From Lycorma delicatula (lineage: Eukaryota > Arthropoda > Insecta > Hemiptera > Fulgoridae): a stretch of 64,000 bases of DNA. Shown one piece after another: positions 25,101-38,900 of the stretch. The stretch is from NCBI RefSeq assembly GCF_047948215.1, contig NC_134456.1:85576515-85640514 (forward strand), in the 5' to 3' direction. Below the pieces are notes generated by a model, which saw only the letters and a list, made by a program, of their open reading frames with translations, had not been told where the DNA came from and made no database searches. Position 1 is the first letter of the stretch; each line of letters starts with the position of its first letter. The translations under genes and the position numbers were made by a program.

Positions 25101-25142
25101 TAAGTTTTATTAAGGCACTTCAGAGTGCCTTAATAAAACTTA
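25101..25142. repeat. perfect 19-bp palindrome, 4-bp loop
   Basis: TAAGTTTTATTAAGGCACT at 25101-25119, loop TCAG, then the exact reverse complement at 25124-25142. Confidence 0.95.
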
Positions 25143-25329
25143 CGGTTTGCTTTCGATTATAAACTTACGGTTTTAAAAAATTAAGTTTGCTTTTACAAAT
25201 GAAATCAATCTGATCATCCATGAGAACTTGTTATTGATGTTGAAAAGCATTTGAAAATAAACGATTGAAACAATTTTAAACATTAAAAATCATTTAATTG
25301 AATTTTTTTTTTCAAAGAACAGGTAGTTA

Positions 25330-26300
25330 AGAGGAATCAACAATGAGAAAATGCAAGCTGTGCTACAGAAATAAGGATTTAGCCCGTCTCCTTTACTTTT
25401 TAATTTCTATATGGAAGAAGCAATAAAAAAATTCAAAGGAAAAACAATAAAAATATTAAGATCTGTAGATGGATTGTAATTTTTGATTGCACCAGTAACT
25501 GAACGGGGAATATAGTCATTACATTCCTTAACTGCCCTGAAGCAGGTCCCTTACACTATGTCTTTCTTCATTTTGTTCTACTCCAGCTAAACTTTTAAGA
25601 TCCTGTTAGAAGGTAGGAAAATGAAGAGATAAATACAAAATTGGGATGACAGTTTTATATATATATATATATATATAAATACAAAGTTAAACATGAATTA
25701 TCCAATAAACATAGGAAAAACTATCTTGTAATAGTTTTAGAATTTCATTATTAAGGTTTCATAATTTCTAAATATGTAAAGTAAAGATGATTGATTAATA
25801 TGAAAAGTAGACTTCTAATAGTCAGGAGAACATTTATGCAGAAAGTTTTACTTATTTAAGAATTATAAAAAGTTTTTAAAAATGTTTAAATGGAATATTG
25901 TTTTTTGTAGTAGTGAAACATGGGTAATAAGAAATCCAGAAATATGAAGACATACTTTACAGAATTATGGAATTGCAGGAACATAGTGTAAATTAAATGT
26001 CTTGCTAGAGTATGAATAAAAGTTCAAGTTAACTGAAGAAAACAGAAGTTTGCATTGAAATTTTATAAAAAGAAAGACGGAATTGATGAATTAATAATAA
26101 TAAAGTGAATTTAGTTCTACAAAGTACTAGTAAAAGGTACAAACCATTAAGTTAAGAGTGTATGAAATAGACAATATTGAGAAACATAGGATATAAGAAC
26201 TGAATTAAGACTAAAAGATTGGCACAAAAAAGAAAGTTATGGAGAAATGCATAAAATCAGTAATATAACTAAATATTAAAAAAAAAGTAAAATAGTTTGT
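25330..26300 (+). pseudogene. LINE reverse transcriptase debris
   Basis: About 25355-25470 reads GFSPSPLLFNFYMEEAIKKF, the reverse transcriptase region before the active site in LINEs like those at 10275 and 37950. About 25870-26260 has weak echoes of the C-terminal text of the same elements. The active-site region is missing and stops abound. Confidence 0.4.
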
Positions 26301-26501
26301 GAAGCAAAAGATCAAAGATTTCATTATTTATAATGTTTTTGTACAATCAATTAGATGATTCGAGTAAAATCTGAATTCCTGAGTAGAGACAAACAAGCCA
26401 AAGTGCATTAATTTGACAACTAAGTTCATAAACGCAAACAGTAGATAAAGATATTTATTGATATTAACCTAACACGAGCTTGGGGGGTTTATGTTGTAGA
26501 G

Positions 26502-27480
26502 CAGCGATTCTCAATCATTTTAGCTCCATGATCCCCAAGAAGTAAAAAAAAATGTATAATGAATATTTTGCAAACCCCCCACCGACCACAACCTAATGAA
26601 ACCTAGTTAAAACTATTTAGCTGCGTTGATAGCGACGGGTGTAAACGTGCATGTATGCTGTTACAAATAGAAATTTATAGGTTCCAACTTGATGTGTACA
26701 TGCTCACTGTAATTTGGTCTGCTTGCATAATATTTGCTGTGGGAGCGTCGTGTTCAAACATGCATATGATATGTTTCAACACGTTGTGCTCTCAACAGTA
26801 TAAAAGAGACAAGAAGGATTGCAGAACACCAGTTTAGTTACGAATATGAAGCATGTGTCTGGTGCCTTTATTTAAGTCTTTAAAAGCATAGTTTCAGTGA
26901 ACATAATAATTGAGGTTTTGGTTTCTTTGTGTGTGGTCAAATGGTGTAATAGTTTTTTCAATTAGATTCTTATGGAAAATGGATAAATTTGTGAAAAAAC
27001 GAAGCAAGACCATCATCTATAGCCAGTGAATCAATTTGTAAAACGACAAGATAGTACAATGACAGTTACTTATTTTTTTACCTCATTGGGTGAAAAGCCA
27101 CAATGAGTTGTTTGCTTTCAAATCATCTCTGATGAAAGCACAAAGCCATCAAAATTAATTTGACCCTTGAAAATAACACATCTGGTTTACAAAAGCTAAC
27201 ACTTGAAATTTTTCAAAAGAAAATTACATACTTTGAGAAATCAACAAGCTTCTATTTGTAAATCAAGCCAAACTGATAAAAGTACATTTGAAGCATCATA
27301 TCTTGTAACATAGGAGTAGCTAAGATGTCCAAACCCAATAAAAACGCACAAAACCTCATATTTCCTGCTGCAATTGACATGCATGGTCAGTGTTTTAATA
27401 GACATGGAAGAAGCAAAAAGACTGAAAGATCTACGATAAATGCTTCACGTGGGTTTCTTGTCATTTTAGCATTTTGATAT
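26502..27480 (+). mobile_element. hAT element, ZBED5-like (Charlie-type), 3'-truncated
   Basis: The left end CAGCGATTCTCAATCATTTT AGCTCCATGA has the form of the inverted end of ZBED/Charlie-type hAT elements. The decayed ORF begins at an ATG at 26979 with MDKFVKKRSKTI. It then shows a BED-type zinc finger region (C-x-x-x-F-x-I-I-S-D-E-S-T-K-P-S-K-L) and a C-terminal block FEASYLVT, in the order of this family. Frameshifts and stops are frequent. No right end was found. Confidence 0.6.
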
Positions 27481-28640
27481 TTTTATACTTATTACTATAG
27501 TTCAAATAGACTTGCTTGAACCAATCAACTGCACTGTTTGTGCTATAACAGGTGCTTATTTCCAATCATCGGAAAATTCATGGTTCAACGTACTCATTTA
27601 TGCTTGTTGCATCATTTAGCTTTGCAGTTACAGACTGATCCAGTCTGACATTAGTCAGTGACCTGTTCACATAACAGTGTCTCAAATTTCATCCTGTGTT
27701 TGGAATTGTTTATTAAATAAATAAGTTTTACTTAATAATTATATTTGCAAATTTTAAAATCAGTTAAATTTTTACATTATTTTCAAGTAATTTCACATAA
27801 AACAATGGAGAACAATGTTCCATAAGATTTTATGTGAATAAAGAGGATTATAAAAATTGTATGGTACAGTGCCAAAAGACTCATTAAAATTTGTGAATAT
27901 AATGATGAAAACCAACAACTTATTTTTTTATGTGTTAATTCAGATGTCACTAGCATTTGTAAATATCATGAAAAAAGGTTTTTGTCAAAATTCAGTCACT
28001 TGCATCGACAGTTCTGTTATGACCCTTTGAGAACTCATAAAAAAAAAAAAAACAGTTAAGAAAAACTTAAGGCAAATAACATTAGAGCAAGCTCTTAAAT
28101 TTTACCAAATTTAAATTTATTTCCTGGAAAGTCTCTTTGTGTTAACAGTTTCAAAAATATTTTTTCTCAGCAGAACAAAGAACTATATGAATGTGAAGAC
28201 CAAGAGCAATACATTGTCCCACATAACAAAATTGAACAATAGGATGCTGTTTGTAGCATTTTGGGTACATCACTTGAACTAACTACAGTGACAGGTCATT
28301 CTCACACAATTTCAAGAGAATTATCAGAAGAGCTATCACAGCTGTTAGTTCCACACTAAATAATAAACTTTCATTACTACAAAAACAGGCTATTTCATTG
28401 AAGAATAATTAAAATTTTGTTACAATTTATTTTTTCTTTGATAGTGTTAACAAAAATAAAAATGAATTCTTGAAAAATATCTAGGCTACTCATTTAGGGC
28501 AAGTTTAACACTTTTGAATCAAAACTGTATTAGATTACTGGTATTGGTTAAGTTATCATTAAATTACGACCTACCATTAATAATTTAAAAAACTACTTTA
28601 AAAATATTGAAAACGTCAACTTCAACAACACAGGGGCTGA
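27481..28640. other. possible continuation of hAT element; otherwise unassigned
   Basis: Short plus-strand coding-like stretches at about 27860-28380 (for example EYNDENQQLIFLCVNSDVTS and YECEDQEQYIVPHNKIEQ) may be decayed downstream hAT sequence. No signature motif settles it. Confidence 0.25.
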
Positions 28641-29245
28641 ATATAAAAAAATGTAAAATGCAAATACAAGAAATCCCCTTGCATCACTTATTTGGCGAGT
28701 AAAAATGGTATCGCTTTTAACAGATTCTTCTTGATTCTAATCTTAATTCAACATCAATTCCACTAATTTTGATCGTATACTATTTTAATTAAATTTCAAA
28801 ATCATCTTCCATAACCACAAAATCACTATCTTCTAACATCCTTTCTATTTCCTCTTCAGTGAACATGTTACCCATTTTATCTAAACAAACAACAACTAAT
28901 AATTAATTAAACAAATAATTGATATTTTATATTTAAAACTATGTAAAAATATGAAGAAAAATATACCAATTCACACCCGACAACAGAGTAACAAGGCAAA
29001 CGCACGACAGTTTAAGCTGAGAGATACCAGTAAATCAGTTGATGTCAAAAAAATATCTTCATTCTTTCCTGTAAATTAGTGTAAAAGATATTATCTAAGT
29101 AAAAAGTAATTTAAAATGTATCGCTGAAAAATTACTGAAAAAGAATGAAAAGTTCTTGTCGATATAACATTTTTAGTATCGGTTAATTTTATAGATGAAG
29201 ATATCAAGGAGCTGAAGGGGTTTATTAAACGCTATACATTCCTCA
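28641..29245. other. no gene supported; short acidic ORF on the minus strand
   Basis: A minus-strand ATG at about 28872 opens a 29-codon acidic peptide (NMFTEEEIERMLEDSDF then acidic residues and a stop). It resembles the acidic start of some transposases, but nothing follows to support a call. Confidence 0.25.
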
Positions 29246-32200
29246 GAATAGACAAGGGATAATCGACTAATTTCTACAATCAACTATTTCGACTAATATT
29301 AGTCGGACCGCTTGTTCAAGTCGATCAGACACGTAACAAATGTAAACAATGTCGTTTATACTTGTTAGTCGGGAAAAGTAATTACCGTAATATTAAATAA
29401 GGCAACTGAGATGAGGCCGGCTTTGTTTATCATTGTGCAATTAATTATAAGTAATTCTTTCCCTCCTATTATTAATATTATATCCGCGTAAATAAATAGT
29501 CGTCTATTTACGTAGAGTAATGTGTCATACTGTACGGTGTTTAATTATAATTTTTGATCGTTATATTTACTGCACAGTAATATTATTTAAAAACAGAATT
29601 CATTCTTATTTTATAATTATCTTTCGGTGTAATTTATTAGGTCCGGTACATAAGTAAAATAATTTTTTTTTATGATCATAACTTTGTTGAATTGCCCCAT
29701 ATAGTTCTTTACGAGTTGCTGGCCGTACCGTTACATTTTTGTTTTTTTTTTTTTTGAGATGAATAAACGAGCCGGTTTTTTGGATTTTTTTTTTTGAGCA
29801 ATTCTTCAATAACAGCAATATGTATAGTATGTAAAAAAGAACTCAAAAAATTCAATAACACCTCACATTTCAGAGAACACAAGCAGTTTTCGAAACTGGG
29901 ATTGTACCACCACATACCCAAGCTCATTTTGAAATCACTGAATGTTTCGATTCCATGGGAGAGCCTAGCTGTTAAGAAAAACGCTTAAAAAGATTGCAAA
30001 TACCGAGGATAATCAGTCATCCACGGCAACTTCGTATCTCTAACGTTGTCTATGAGATCTTCCATATCTTTTAAACATTTAACCCAGTCGTTTCTGCAAT
30101 ATAAATCTAAAGATTTGTTTTTAAAGAAAGTTAATAAAATTGATAATTGGTGGCAGAAATGATTTTCAAAGATTTACAGCCCCTGTCTATTGTAGTAGCT
30201 GAAGGGTTTAAAAAATTGTTGTAAGAGCTCGAGCCGCACTACACCTTACCAAGCAAGAGAAAATGTATGAATTCTATTATGCCAAACATTTATATAAATG
30301 CAAAATCAATGGTTAAAATATACCTAGATGTTTGGACATCAAGAAATACAGTTTCTTTTCTGACCATACGATTTCTCTCTGCAGGAAGAGTTAATGTCCT
30401 CTGTTTTATGTACAACAGAATTGCAAGAAAATCATATAGAAGAGTATTTGGCCAAGAAATTAAAAGAGGTTTTCCACACATGTTATATTAGTAATAAAAT
30501 TATGGCAGTAATTTCAGACAGGGGCGCTTATATGAAATAAACTGTAAGAATGTTAGGGAGACCTAACATTCTGCTCGTATGCTTAATCTGATAGTAAATG
30601 ATACAATTTCACTGTGTGATGGGCTATCAGATTTAATTAAAACATGTAGAAATATTTTATTGCATTTCAGACATCTGATAAATTAAGACTAGTACAGTCA
30701 CAAATGGGTAATAAAGAATTAAAATTAAAAGCTGACATTGTTACAAGGTGGAACATCACACTTGTGATGTTTGAAAGATTAATAGAACTGAAGGAACCCC
30801 TGTCAGCTGCATTTGCAACACTGCCGAAAAGTCTACAATCTATAACAAATGTTGAATGGGATATTTTAACTGAATGTGTAAATTTATTTGAACCATTCGA
30901 GCTTATGACAATAGAGATATCTGTCAAAAATTATCCCACCTTATCAAAAATTAATCTCCTTGTTAGAAGAATTGTGCATGCAGTTAGTCAGAAAACTGTG
31001 ACTTCTCCCATAGGTGAATAGTTAAAAAAAATTTAGTTTCTGGGATTAGCAACCACTTGGGAAATGTGGAAAAAATAAAAGAATTGCATCCACAATGCCC
31101 TTGGATCCATGGTTCAATAAAGCTGCTTTAGGGAATGATAGCACCTTAAAAGATGCAGTAGATTCATTGATAAATGAATTATCTCTGTTATTAAAACTAG
31201 ATGAAGAACAACAGCAGTCAATAGCTGAAGAACTGGATGGAAAAAAAGCCCAATAAACAGCAAAATTCATCATATTTATGGAATATTTTTGAAGAAACAT
31301 TACAGAAATGACAAAAAGTGTGAAATCTTCTAACAATTCTTTAATTATGCTTATTTTTCTATTACTGAGGCAATATTTGGAGCAACCATATGAGGACAGG
31401 TACTTTATTTGTACAGCATTTTGGATGAAGCATAAAGTGATGTTCCTGCAGTTGCTATAGTAGCTACAAAATATTTACACATTCCTGGGAACTCTGTACC
31501 ATCCGAAAATCTTTTTCCAAAGCAGGCCAAATTCTTTTGGAGAGAAGAAGCAGGCTGAAACCAAAAAATGCTGACATGCTAATATTTTTAAATAAAAATG
31601 TATAGAAATAGATAACTGCAGAAACACCTGTTTTCATGGTAATTTATCCAACAGCTAAATCTTTTATGTTACTTCTTATATTTTAATGTTATTTCTCGTA
31701 TTTTTTTATTAGCAGTATATGTACTATTACTTCAAATTACTATTTGTTTGGTTTAAGTAGTGTTGTAGTTTTTCAATTAATTGTAAAAGATGAGCTGTGA
31801 GTTAGAAAACTGAAATACAGTTAAATTACTGTCTTTTTAATTTAGTAGTATCTCATTAGCAGACTATTATTTATTATTAAATATTGTGTTTAATAAAAGT
31901 ATGGGTTACTGTCCTTAATGGAAAAATCAGCAACAGAAAAATGTCAAACTAAGTAATTAAATTAACTGGTAACAAATATAATTATGTTAATTTAACTGTA
32001 AATACACAGTATTCTTTATAAAAACTGAGAATTTGTTATATAGAAGTACAGTTTTATTTAAATCATTGGCATGCATCTATAATATTTTCAAAATACAAAT
32101 GTACCATAGAATTTAAGTACCAGTACAGGTACATAACTCATACTGTGAAATTAGGTATAATGATGATAGGATCTTAAGGTGGCATGGCAAGTTGAAAACC

Positions 32201-32593
32201 ACTTTTTTTAATAAGCTACTGAGTGTATTTGCTTATGCAGTATTGTTCATAACTGGTGTACTTAAGTTAAAACATGAGGTTGGAGGTGATTGTGAGTGGT
32301 GGGGAGATGGAGACAGCATACTAGGCTAACGCTAGATGCATTTGGTGTAGAATGAAACTGAAAGAAATGTTTCTACTTTTTATAGCAGTTAATGTTTTCG
32401 ACTAACAACAAATTTATAATTCAATGCAAAAGCAGTTTATTCGATAGACTAATATTGTTAGAATGTGTTAGTCGTAGGAACGACTAATTTTCAAAATCAA
32501 TGATTAATATTTGTGTGTTGTTAAATTAGTAGAATAATTTTTATACTCGACTAATCCAATTAATTTTGGTCGAATTACTCCCATGACTATCTC
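29246..32593 (+). mobile_element. hAT transposon with degenerate inverted ends
   Basis: The left end TCAGAATAGACAAGGGATAA TCGACTAA and the reverse complement of the right end, TCTGAGATAGTCATGGGAGT AATTCGACCAA, match imperfectly. Both 200-bp ends carry several copies of CGACTAA or its complement TTAGTCG. The interior has a decayed BED finger plus hAT transposase. No clean 8-bp target duplication was found. Confidence 0.65.
29770..31605 (+). pseudogene. hAT transposase with BED finger, degenerate
   Basis: A BED zinc finger opens the reading at about 29800-29880 (AICIVCKKELKKFNNTSHFR EH; Cys-Cys pair, then His). Mid-protein, about 30700-31020 encodes 105 uninterrupted residues, including LKLKADIVTRWNITLVMFER and the helical region after it. 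The C-terminal dimerisation block at about 31460-31605 reads VAIVATKYLHIPGNSVPSEN LFPKAG-like text, then a RRSRLKPKNADMLIFLNKN-like end after a frameshift. A domesticated gene was considered, but stops and frameshifts make it a pseudogene. Confidence 0.75.
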
Positions 32594-32599
32594 AGAGTC

Positions 32600-35500
32600 C
32601 TTTCTATACTCACGGTAATATAAACCTATGATAAACATAAGGTTAAATGCAGAACCCTTGCAGTGTGAAATGCAGAATGGGCTTGAGGAGGTACAGTAGT
32701 CCTTCAGTATGCAAACAAACAAGCTACATAAGCGACACAAAAACCCATCATAGCATTCAACCTGTTAAATTAGATGTACTGAAATATTTCATTTTATTAC
32801 CAGTAAAGTTTCTAGTGTTTTAACATGTGCTTATTGTCTATTTAGTATCTGTGGTGTGAAGATGATAGGCGAGGAACAGATATCTATGACTTCTACCAGT
32901 TCACTTTATATTATCAAACTTTGTCAATTTTTTATTACTAACAAATACAGCAGTGAATTTCAATCAGTTAGTTACAGCTATACTATGAAGGCAAATATAA
33001 CACACCATTACTAGAACAAGACTTCCCCATTCCAGTATGGACACACTGTGTTCCTTTTAACTAGTTGGAGCTTTGACTTTGCTAGTTCATCATGAAATAT
33101 TGGATTAATAAATCATTTTTTAATTTGATGTGTAAATTAAAATAAAAAGGTTTGTACTATTTAAACATTTTTTTTCAAAAAGGGGAAAAGGATTGAAACA
33201 CTAATTTGTTTAAACAAAAATATATTAAAGAATAACATTAAAATTTTACAATGTCTTTTCTTCTTACATTTGATGTTTGAAATAGATTGCCAATTAGTAA
33301 AATTTTAGTAATTGATGAATGAAGCTGTTAGTTGATGAAAATCCATCATAACAAAAGAAAATAAACAAATATGTTTGTTTTTTGATTATCACAAAATTAT
33401 TTAAAAAATCACAACAGCTGTTTCAGCACACGGTACTTTACTCATGTGTTATAAACAGAAACTTGTGAAAATCAAATAACATTTTTTTTTTTTTTTTTGT
33501 TATAATTTTAGTATTTTAATATGGTATGTAATATTCACACTACTAAGATATATTTTTATCGAAACAAAATAAAAGGTGGCACTTATAGGTTGTTAAAATC
33601 TCAAATTTTATTGGGAATGGAAAAAGATTATAATACTACCTGATTTAATAATATCATTAATTTGTTTGTTCTTTATGATAATGCTAGTTAATTTTACAGT
33701 AGCAAATGTTTAAAACAAACTTGCACATCAGATGGCAATATTAAGTATTAGGTCATCTTTGAAACAGCTTGATAGCTAAAAATATTGGTAAACTCAAAGG
33801 GAAACTTAAGACAAAACATCCTGAAGTAAAAAAGAAATAATCTTCTGTATTATTAATTTTTATTAAAATTTTGGTAGTTTTATTATTTAAAATATGTGTA
33901 GGCCTAGAAAGTGGCTAATAAAATGAAAATAGAGGTTTTTAAAAAACAAAAAAAGATGAGAAATCTACATTTTGATATAAAAATAAGAAAATAAATGCAG
34001 AGAAATGACAAAGAGATTAAGAGAGAAAGTTGTAAAAAATTATTAGTAATAAATTCTAATTTATAAAATCTCATAGATAAAAAAGAGATTTTCTAAATAG
34101 TTAATACTTTTTATATTTAGAGCCCATTTAAGTTAATTTTTCAATCAATTTTTTGATGTTTTACGTGAAAAGTTTTACAGTATAAAAATGATATCAGGTT
34201 AGGAATGTATCCATAACAATCCAGTATTAAGTTATGATGTAGAAACAAATGAAGAACATCTTCAAAACATCTTAAATAGTGGTCATTTTTTTGTTTCAAA
34301 GATCTCCATTTAAATATCCAGAAGAAATTTAATACCTGATTAACAGGAAAATATTCTTTAAAAAGTAAAATCATCAAAATAAGTTCATTTGATCAAATGA
34401 AGGTTGAAAGAAAAAAAGAAAATTAACTTCTCAACAAGTAAAATGACAGATTCACCATTAAAATGTTAAAAATAATCAGTTAACAAATTTTAGAATTCAA
34501 TTTTTTACAATTTTGTTCAAGCTTAAGGACTGGTTACTAAAGAAATTAAATTATAATAAAAAAATGAAATTATTAGGTCAGTGCAGCTATAGTGATTCAC
34601 ATTATAACATAAAACTTATAATAATTATTCCATAAATAACATCATTTTTCAAAGATTTGATATAGTAATTTTTATAAATGAATTATATGCTGCAATATAC
34701 TATATATTTTTTTTTTGAAAATTTAAATAATTCATTAATATATTGACCAATGTGCTAATATAATTTATTATTAAATGAAATATAAACCATCAAAACACAG
34801 TAAATAGATAAGTAAAACTTAAACAGTAAATAGATAATATAGTAAACTTACCATATTAATTCCAAAATCGATTTTCATGGGATCCTGCATCTTCAGTTGT
34901 TATTAAATTATATAATTGCATTAAATATATATTTATTTATAATTTTGTTAATCGGTTGAACTATTTTCTTTTTTGGAAACATTTGTAATGTTATTATAGG
35001 TGTAATTTACTATGTTCTGGTAGTTTATATTACATTAAATATATATATATATATATATATGTTATATATGATAAAAATTATAAGAACATTGTTTGTGACT
35101 CAAACTAAACAAATTTGAATTAAAATAGTCATTTAAAGAATTGACGTAAAAGAACTAAGCTTATAATTACCTCAATAAACCTTATATTTTACAATTAATG
35201 AATACTGGTTTAAATTGAATAATTATTATAGTTCTAATATTGTTCAGGAATTAATTGTTTTCTATCAGTATTAAAAATAAAATAAAATTTATTATTAACG
35301 AGTTTTTGAACACATTTCAAGATGAAAAGAAAATAATATAAAGTGATCAATAATCAGTTATCTTTAACTTATTATTGTCACCAAGCTTTTATGATTAATT
35401 TAAAATGAAAAATGGATTAGTTTATCATGCTCAATAAACAATCAAATTAAAAATAAATTACTTAATCGGATACTAAAACAGAATACTAATTTGTGTTTTT

Positions 35501-35600
35501 GATAGCGTCAATTTTTATTATAATAACTGAGAATTGATTCTTTTTATTTTTAAAATATTAATTTAAATTTAATAGAAACTTAAAATAATTATCACATATT
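32600..35600. other. no gene seen
   Basis: AT-rich DNA with a T18-like run at about 33483 and a (TA)n tract at about 35040-35061. No exon-like or transposon coding signal was recognised. It lies 3' of the sugar transporter and may include its 3' untranslated region near 35500-35613. Confidence 0.5.
35514..35548 (-). promoter_or_regulatory. candidate polyadenylation signals
   Basis: On the minus strand AATAAA occurs at 35548-35543 and 35519-35514, about 66 and 95 nt after the transporter stop codon. Position and sequence fit a cleavage signal, but the region is AT-rich, so chance matches are likely. Confidence 0.4.
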
Positions 35601-35613
35601 GAACATCATCACT

Positions 35614-35934
35614 TCACAAATTCGATTCAGTATTCTCTAAAGCTGGATTATCTGCTGCCCAGTTCTCTTTTTGTTTTCCTTTTTCATTATTTAGTAATCT
35701 AACTCCAGCAAAATGATCTTGTATTTCGACTAAAGTTTTACCTTCGGTTTCTGGTAATTGGTAGAATAAATATAAAGCGCCAAAAAAGCTAATCACAGCA
35801 TTCAAAAAGAATGTACCGCTTAAGTGTACCGTATCAACAATTTTAAAATATGATTTATTTGCTATGAATCCAAATATGTAACCGATTGAACCTGATGCGC
35901 CACTAGCTATGCCTCTGACTTCTGGTGGATACAC
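35614..35934 (-). CDS. sugar transporter last exon, helices 11-12 and C-terminus
   Basis: The acceptor is GTTTCTAG at 35935. The exon starts in phase 0 with GTG TAT (valine, tyrosine; not a start codon) giving VYPPEVRGIASG. It passes PETEGKTLVEIQDHF and ends in a hydrophilic tail of about 30 residues with stop TGA at 35616-35614. No dileucine or PDZ-type end is obvious. Confidence 0.93.
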   Translation of the reverse strand: MYPPEVRGIASGASGSIGYIFGFIANKSYFKIVDTVHLSGTFFLNAVISFFGALYLFYQLPETEGKTLVEIQDHFAGVRLLNNEKGKQKENWAADNPALENTESNL

Positions 35935-38900
35935 CTAGAAACAGCAAATAAATTAAATTTAATGAATAAATTTGTTGAAATATGCAAACTAAAATGTATA
36001 TTTTACTGAAATGAATCTTTTTAAGATTCATATTATTCCTCTGAACTGTTAAAGTGTATTAATGTAATATCATTTAAAACATTAATAAACTTACAATAAA
36101 GAAATATTTCAACCAGCATAATAAAATATTAAAAAAACAAAAATAATAATAAAATAAACAATCTGTGTGGAATTTATAAAATTAAATGTAATGATTGTGA
36201 TGGTATTTATATAGTAAAAACAAACAGATCTTTTGAAACTAGATTTCTTGAACATTATAGAAAACAAAAATAATAAATTAGTTTTACATAATATGGCAGA
36301 CCATCTAATAAACAATAAACATTATATTTCTAATATTAACAGAAATTAAGAAATTTTAAAAAATAACAATGACATAAAATTAAATATATTAAAAAAAATG
36401 TCATATATAAATAAAACAAAATTTCAATTTGATAAACCATCAGACAGTTTTTGAGGGAGATAGTCTTATAATAACTGCAAGAGATAGGAACACTCATATA
36501 ATAAATTAATACGCAATTAACATTACTTTAGTATTTTTAATTTTTATTATCCAGTTTAATTAAATATTACAATCATGAATAAGGATGTGGTATCTCACAA
36601 AATACTTTCATAGTAAAATTAAGGTAAGATACACTCTATGTCATATCTCAATATTCTATTCTAGGTAGTTTATATTAGTAAAATTTAATGATACATGTAT
36701 TGTTAATTGTTACATATATTACTTGATACTTATATATGTATATGTTATATAAAACATATGTATAGCTTTGTTTCTTTGGCCACTGTTGTACTGTATAATC
36801 CAGTAAATACATTATCCAGTATATTTCTTTATGTTTTTTTTTTTATATAAGTAAACTCAACATTATAATCAATATGAGAAAATAATTTAGGTTAATTACA
36901 AATTACAAGTAATAAAATGGATTATTTACAATTATTAATATAATTAAAAAATTAGAAATATTTTATTTTTAAATATTCTCTTCTTTTTTTCTGTAACTGT
37001 TTAGTGAACAAGGAGATTACTGAAATAAATTCACTAATATATTATATTGTAAGTTTGTATTTTACCAAAGAATCTCTGTCAGTTTCTAACTGCTTAAACA
37101 AACTGAATAAAAGTTAAAAATAATGAAAATATTTTTCATACTAGAACTCTTTAATATTTCAAGAAGGACAGAGAATTCAAAGAATAAGATAAATTTTTAT
37201 GGAAAATGTATAAAAAATTTGGATTTTATATTGGCATACTACTTAAATCCATAATATCTTGTTCCATAAATTGGATAACAAAATGATTACTTAAATGCAC
37301 ATAATGAGTCTAAATTTAGGATATTTCAAAGATTTTTGTAATTATGTTTATAATTTCTAATCTAAAAATTTAATTAATTAATCTACATATTTCTTATGCG
37401 TGCTAAAGTTTGTTTCCTGGTAACTCATTATCAGTATGTGATACAGTTGGTATATCTAGCTATTTTAAAAGTGTTTAGCTAAAATTGAGATTCAGTGAAT
37501 ATCAGAAGGGAAATTTTGATTGAATTCTTTTTAGACATACCAACATACCAATGTTTCATAAAATTTATGCCTGATTAGTATTTGTGTTTAGTTGTTTGTA
37601 CTATTGTTTTTTTTATTTTATAAAAAAAAGTCATATTTATTTTTAAAATTAACATTTAAATAATTGAAAGAGGAAAATTTAAAAGAATGAACTCAACAAT
37701 GATTATAATCTTGATATTGTTGAACTAAAAGAAGACCAGAACAAAGTTGTAGTAAAAGATACAAAAAGTACAGCAACTTCATAGCCTTTGAAGAAACGAA
37801 ATGCAAAGTTATGCTGAATAATAAATAATGAATTTAATAAATTCTAAACTTAGTATAAAAAAATTTTATACATATTAATAATGACCTCTAAAAGTACTAG
37901 AGAATCTAAAATATGCCATTTAGGTCTGAGATTTCATTAAGGAAAAATCCTGACATTCACCTCCTCGCGGGAAGGAAGGAGGCAACAGTTGCATGTATTA
38001 AAGTCGGTTGGTGTATACAAGCAGTTAAAGAATGAAAGGACCTAACAGCTCCTCTCTCTCTCTCTCTCTCTCACTCTATTATTTCTGTTTAGCCTCTGAA
38101 ACCACCGTGAGATATTACGTCGAGGATGAATAGGAATATGTATGAATGTGAATGAAGTGTAGTCTTGTACAGTCTTAGGTCAACCATTCCTGAGATGTGT
38201 GATTAATTGAAACCCAACCACCAAAGAACACCAGTATCCATGATCTAGTATTGAAATTCATACAAAAGTAACTGACTTTACTAGGATTTGAACCTTAGAA
38301 CTCTCAACTTCGAAATCAGCTGATTTGCGATGAAAAGTTCACCACAAGACCAACCTGGTGGGTTACTAAACAGCTCCTGGGATAAGGAGCTCTGCCCTAA
38401 AAGTGCGAACACCCTTTTTGGAGGGTGTCTGAGTATTAGGAGCTTGGAGCACTCTATTGCCCCGTGGGTGAGAAATCGTCCACAAAGGCAGAAGAAACTT
38501 CTGTAGGAAGTCAACTGCATTAGAATACAGAAGGCAATGGAATATCCTGTATTAGTTTTGCCTAGTTAGGCATCAGATTGATGTCTTCTTTTGTTAAACA
38601 TTCCAGAGGTAAAATGACTTTCTGTTTGGAAGAGGAAACAGCAGAAGGAGTGTCATAGAAAAGACAAAGCAGCTACATTGTCATCAGGTAAATTCAAAAA
38701 CTTGAAGAGAGAGATAAAAATAAATGAAATTGATATAGTAGGGATAAGCAAGGTTAGATGGTAAGGAAGAAACCCACCGGGTTGGTCTAGAGGTGAATGT
38801 GTCTGCAAATCAGCTTTACTTCTTAATAGCATTAATTGTTCTATTAAGAATGGGCTTCCAGAAGCTGACATAAAGTGATCATATTCTGTTATGGAATTCT

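Noticed and set aside
28770..28872. Short acidic minus-strand ORF considered as a piggyBac-type N-terminus
   Set aside because: Only 29 codons, with no downstream transposase and no TTAA-flanked ends.
30704..31021. Intact 105-codon frame considered as a domesticated hAT-derived host gene
   Set aside because: Both sides of the same hAT protein are broken by stops and frameshifts, and the element keeps its decayed ends.
38398..38425. Small stem AACACCC/GGGTGT considered as another template-switch palindrome
   Set aside because: The stem is only 7 bp and lies in normal LINE leader sequence.
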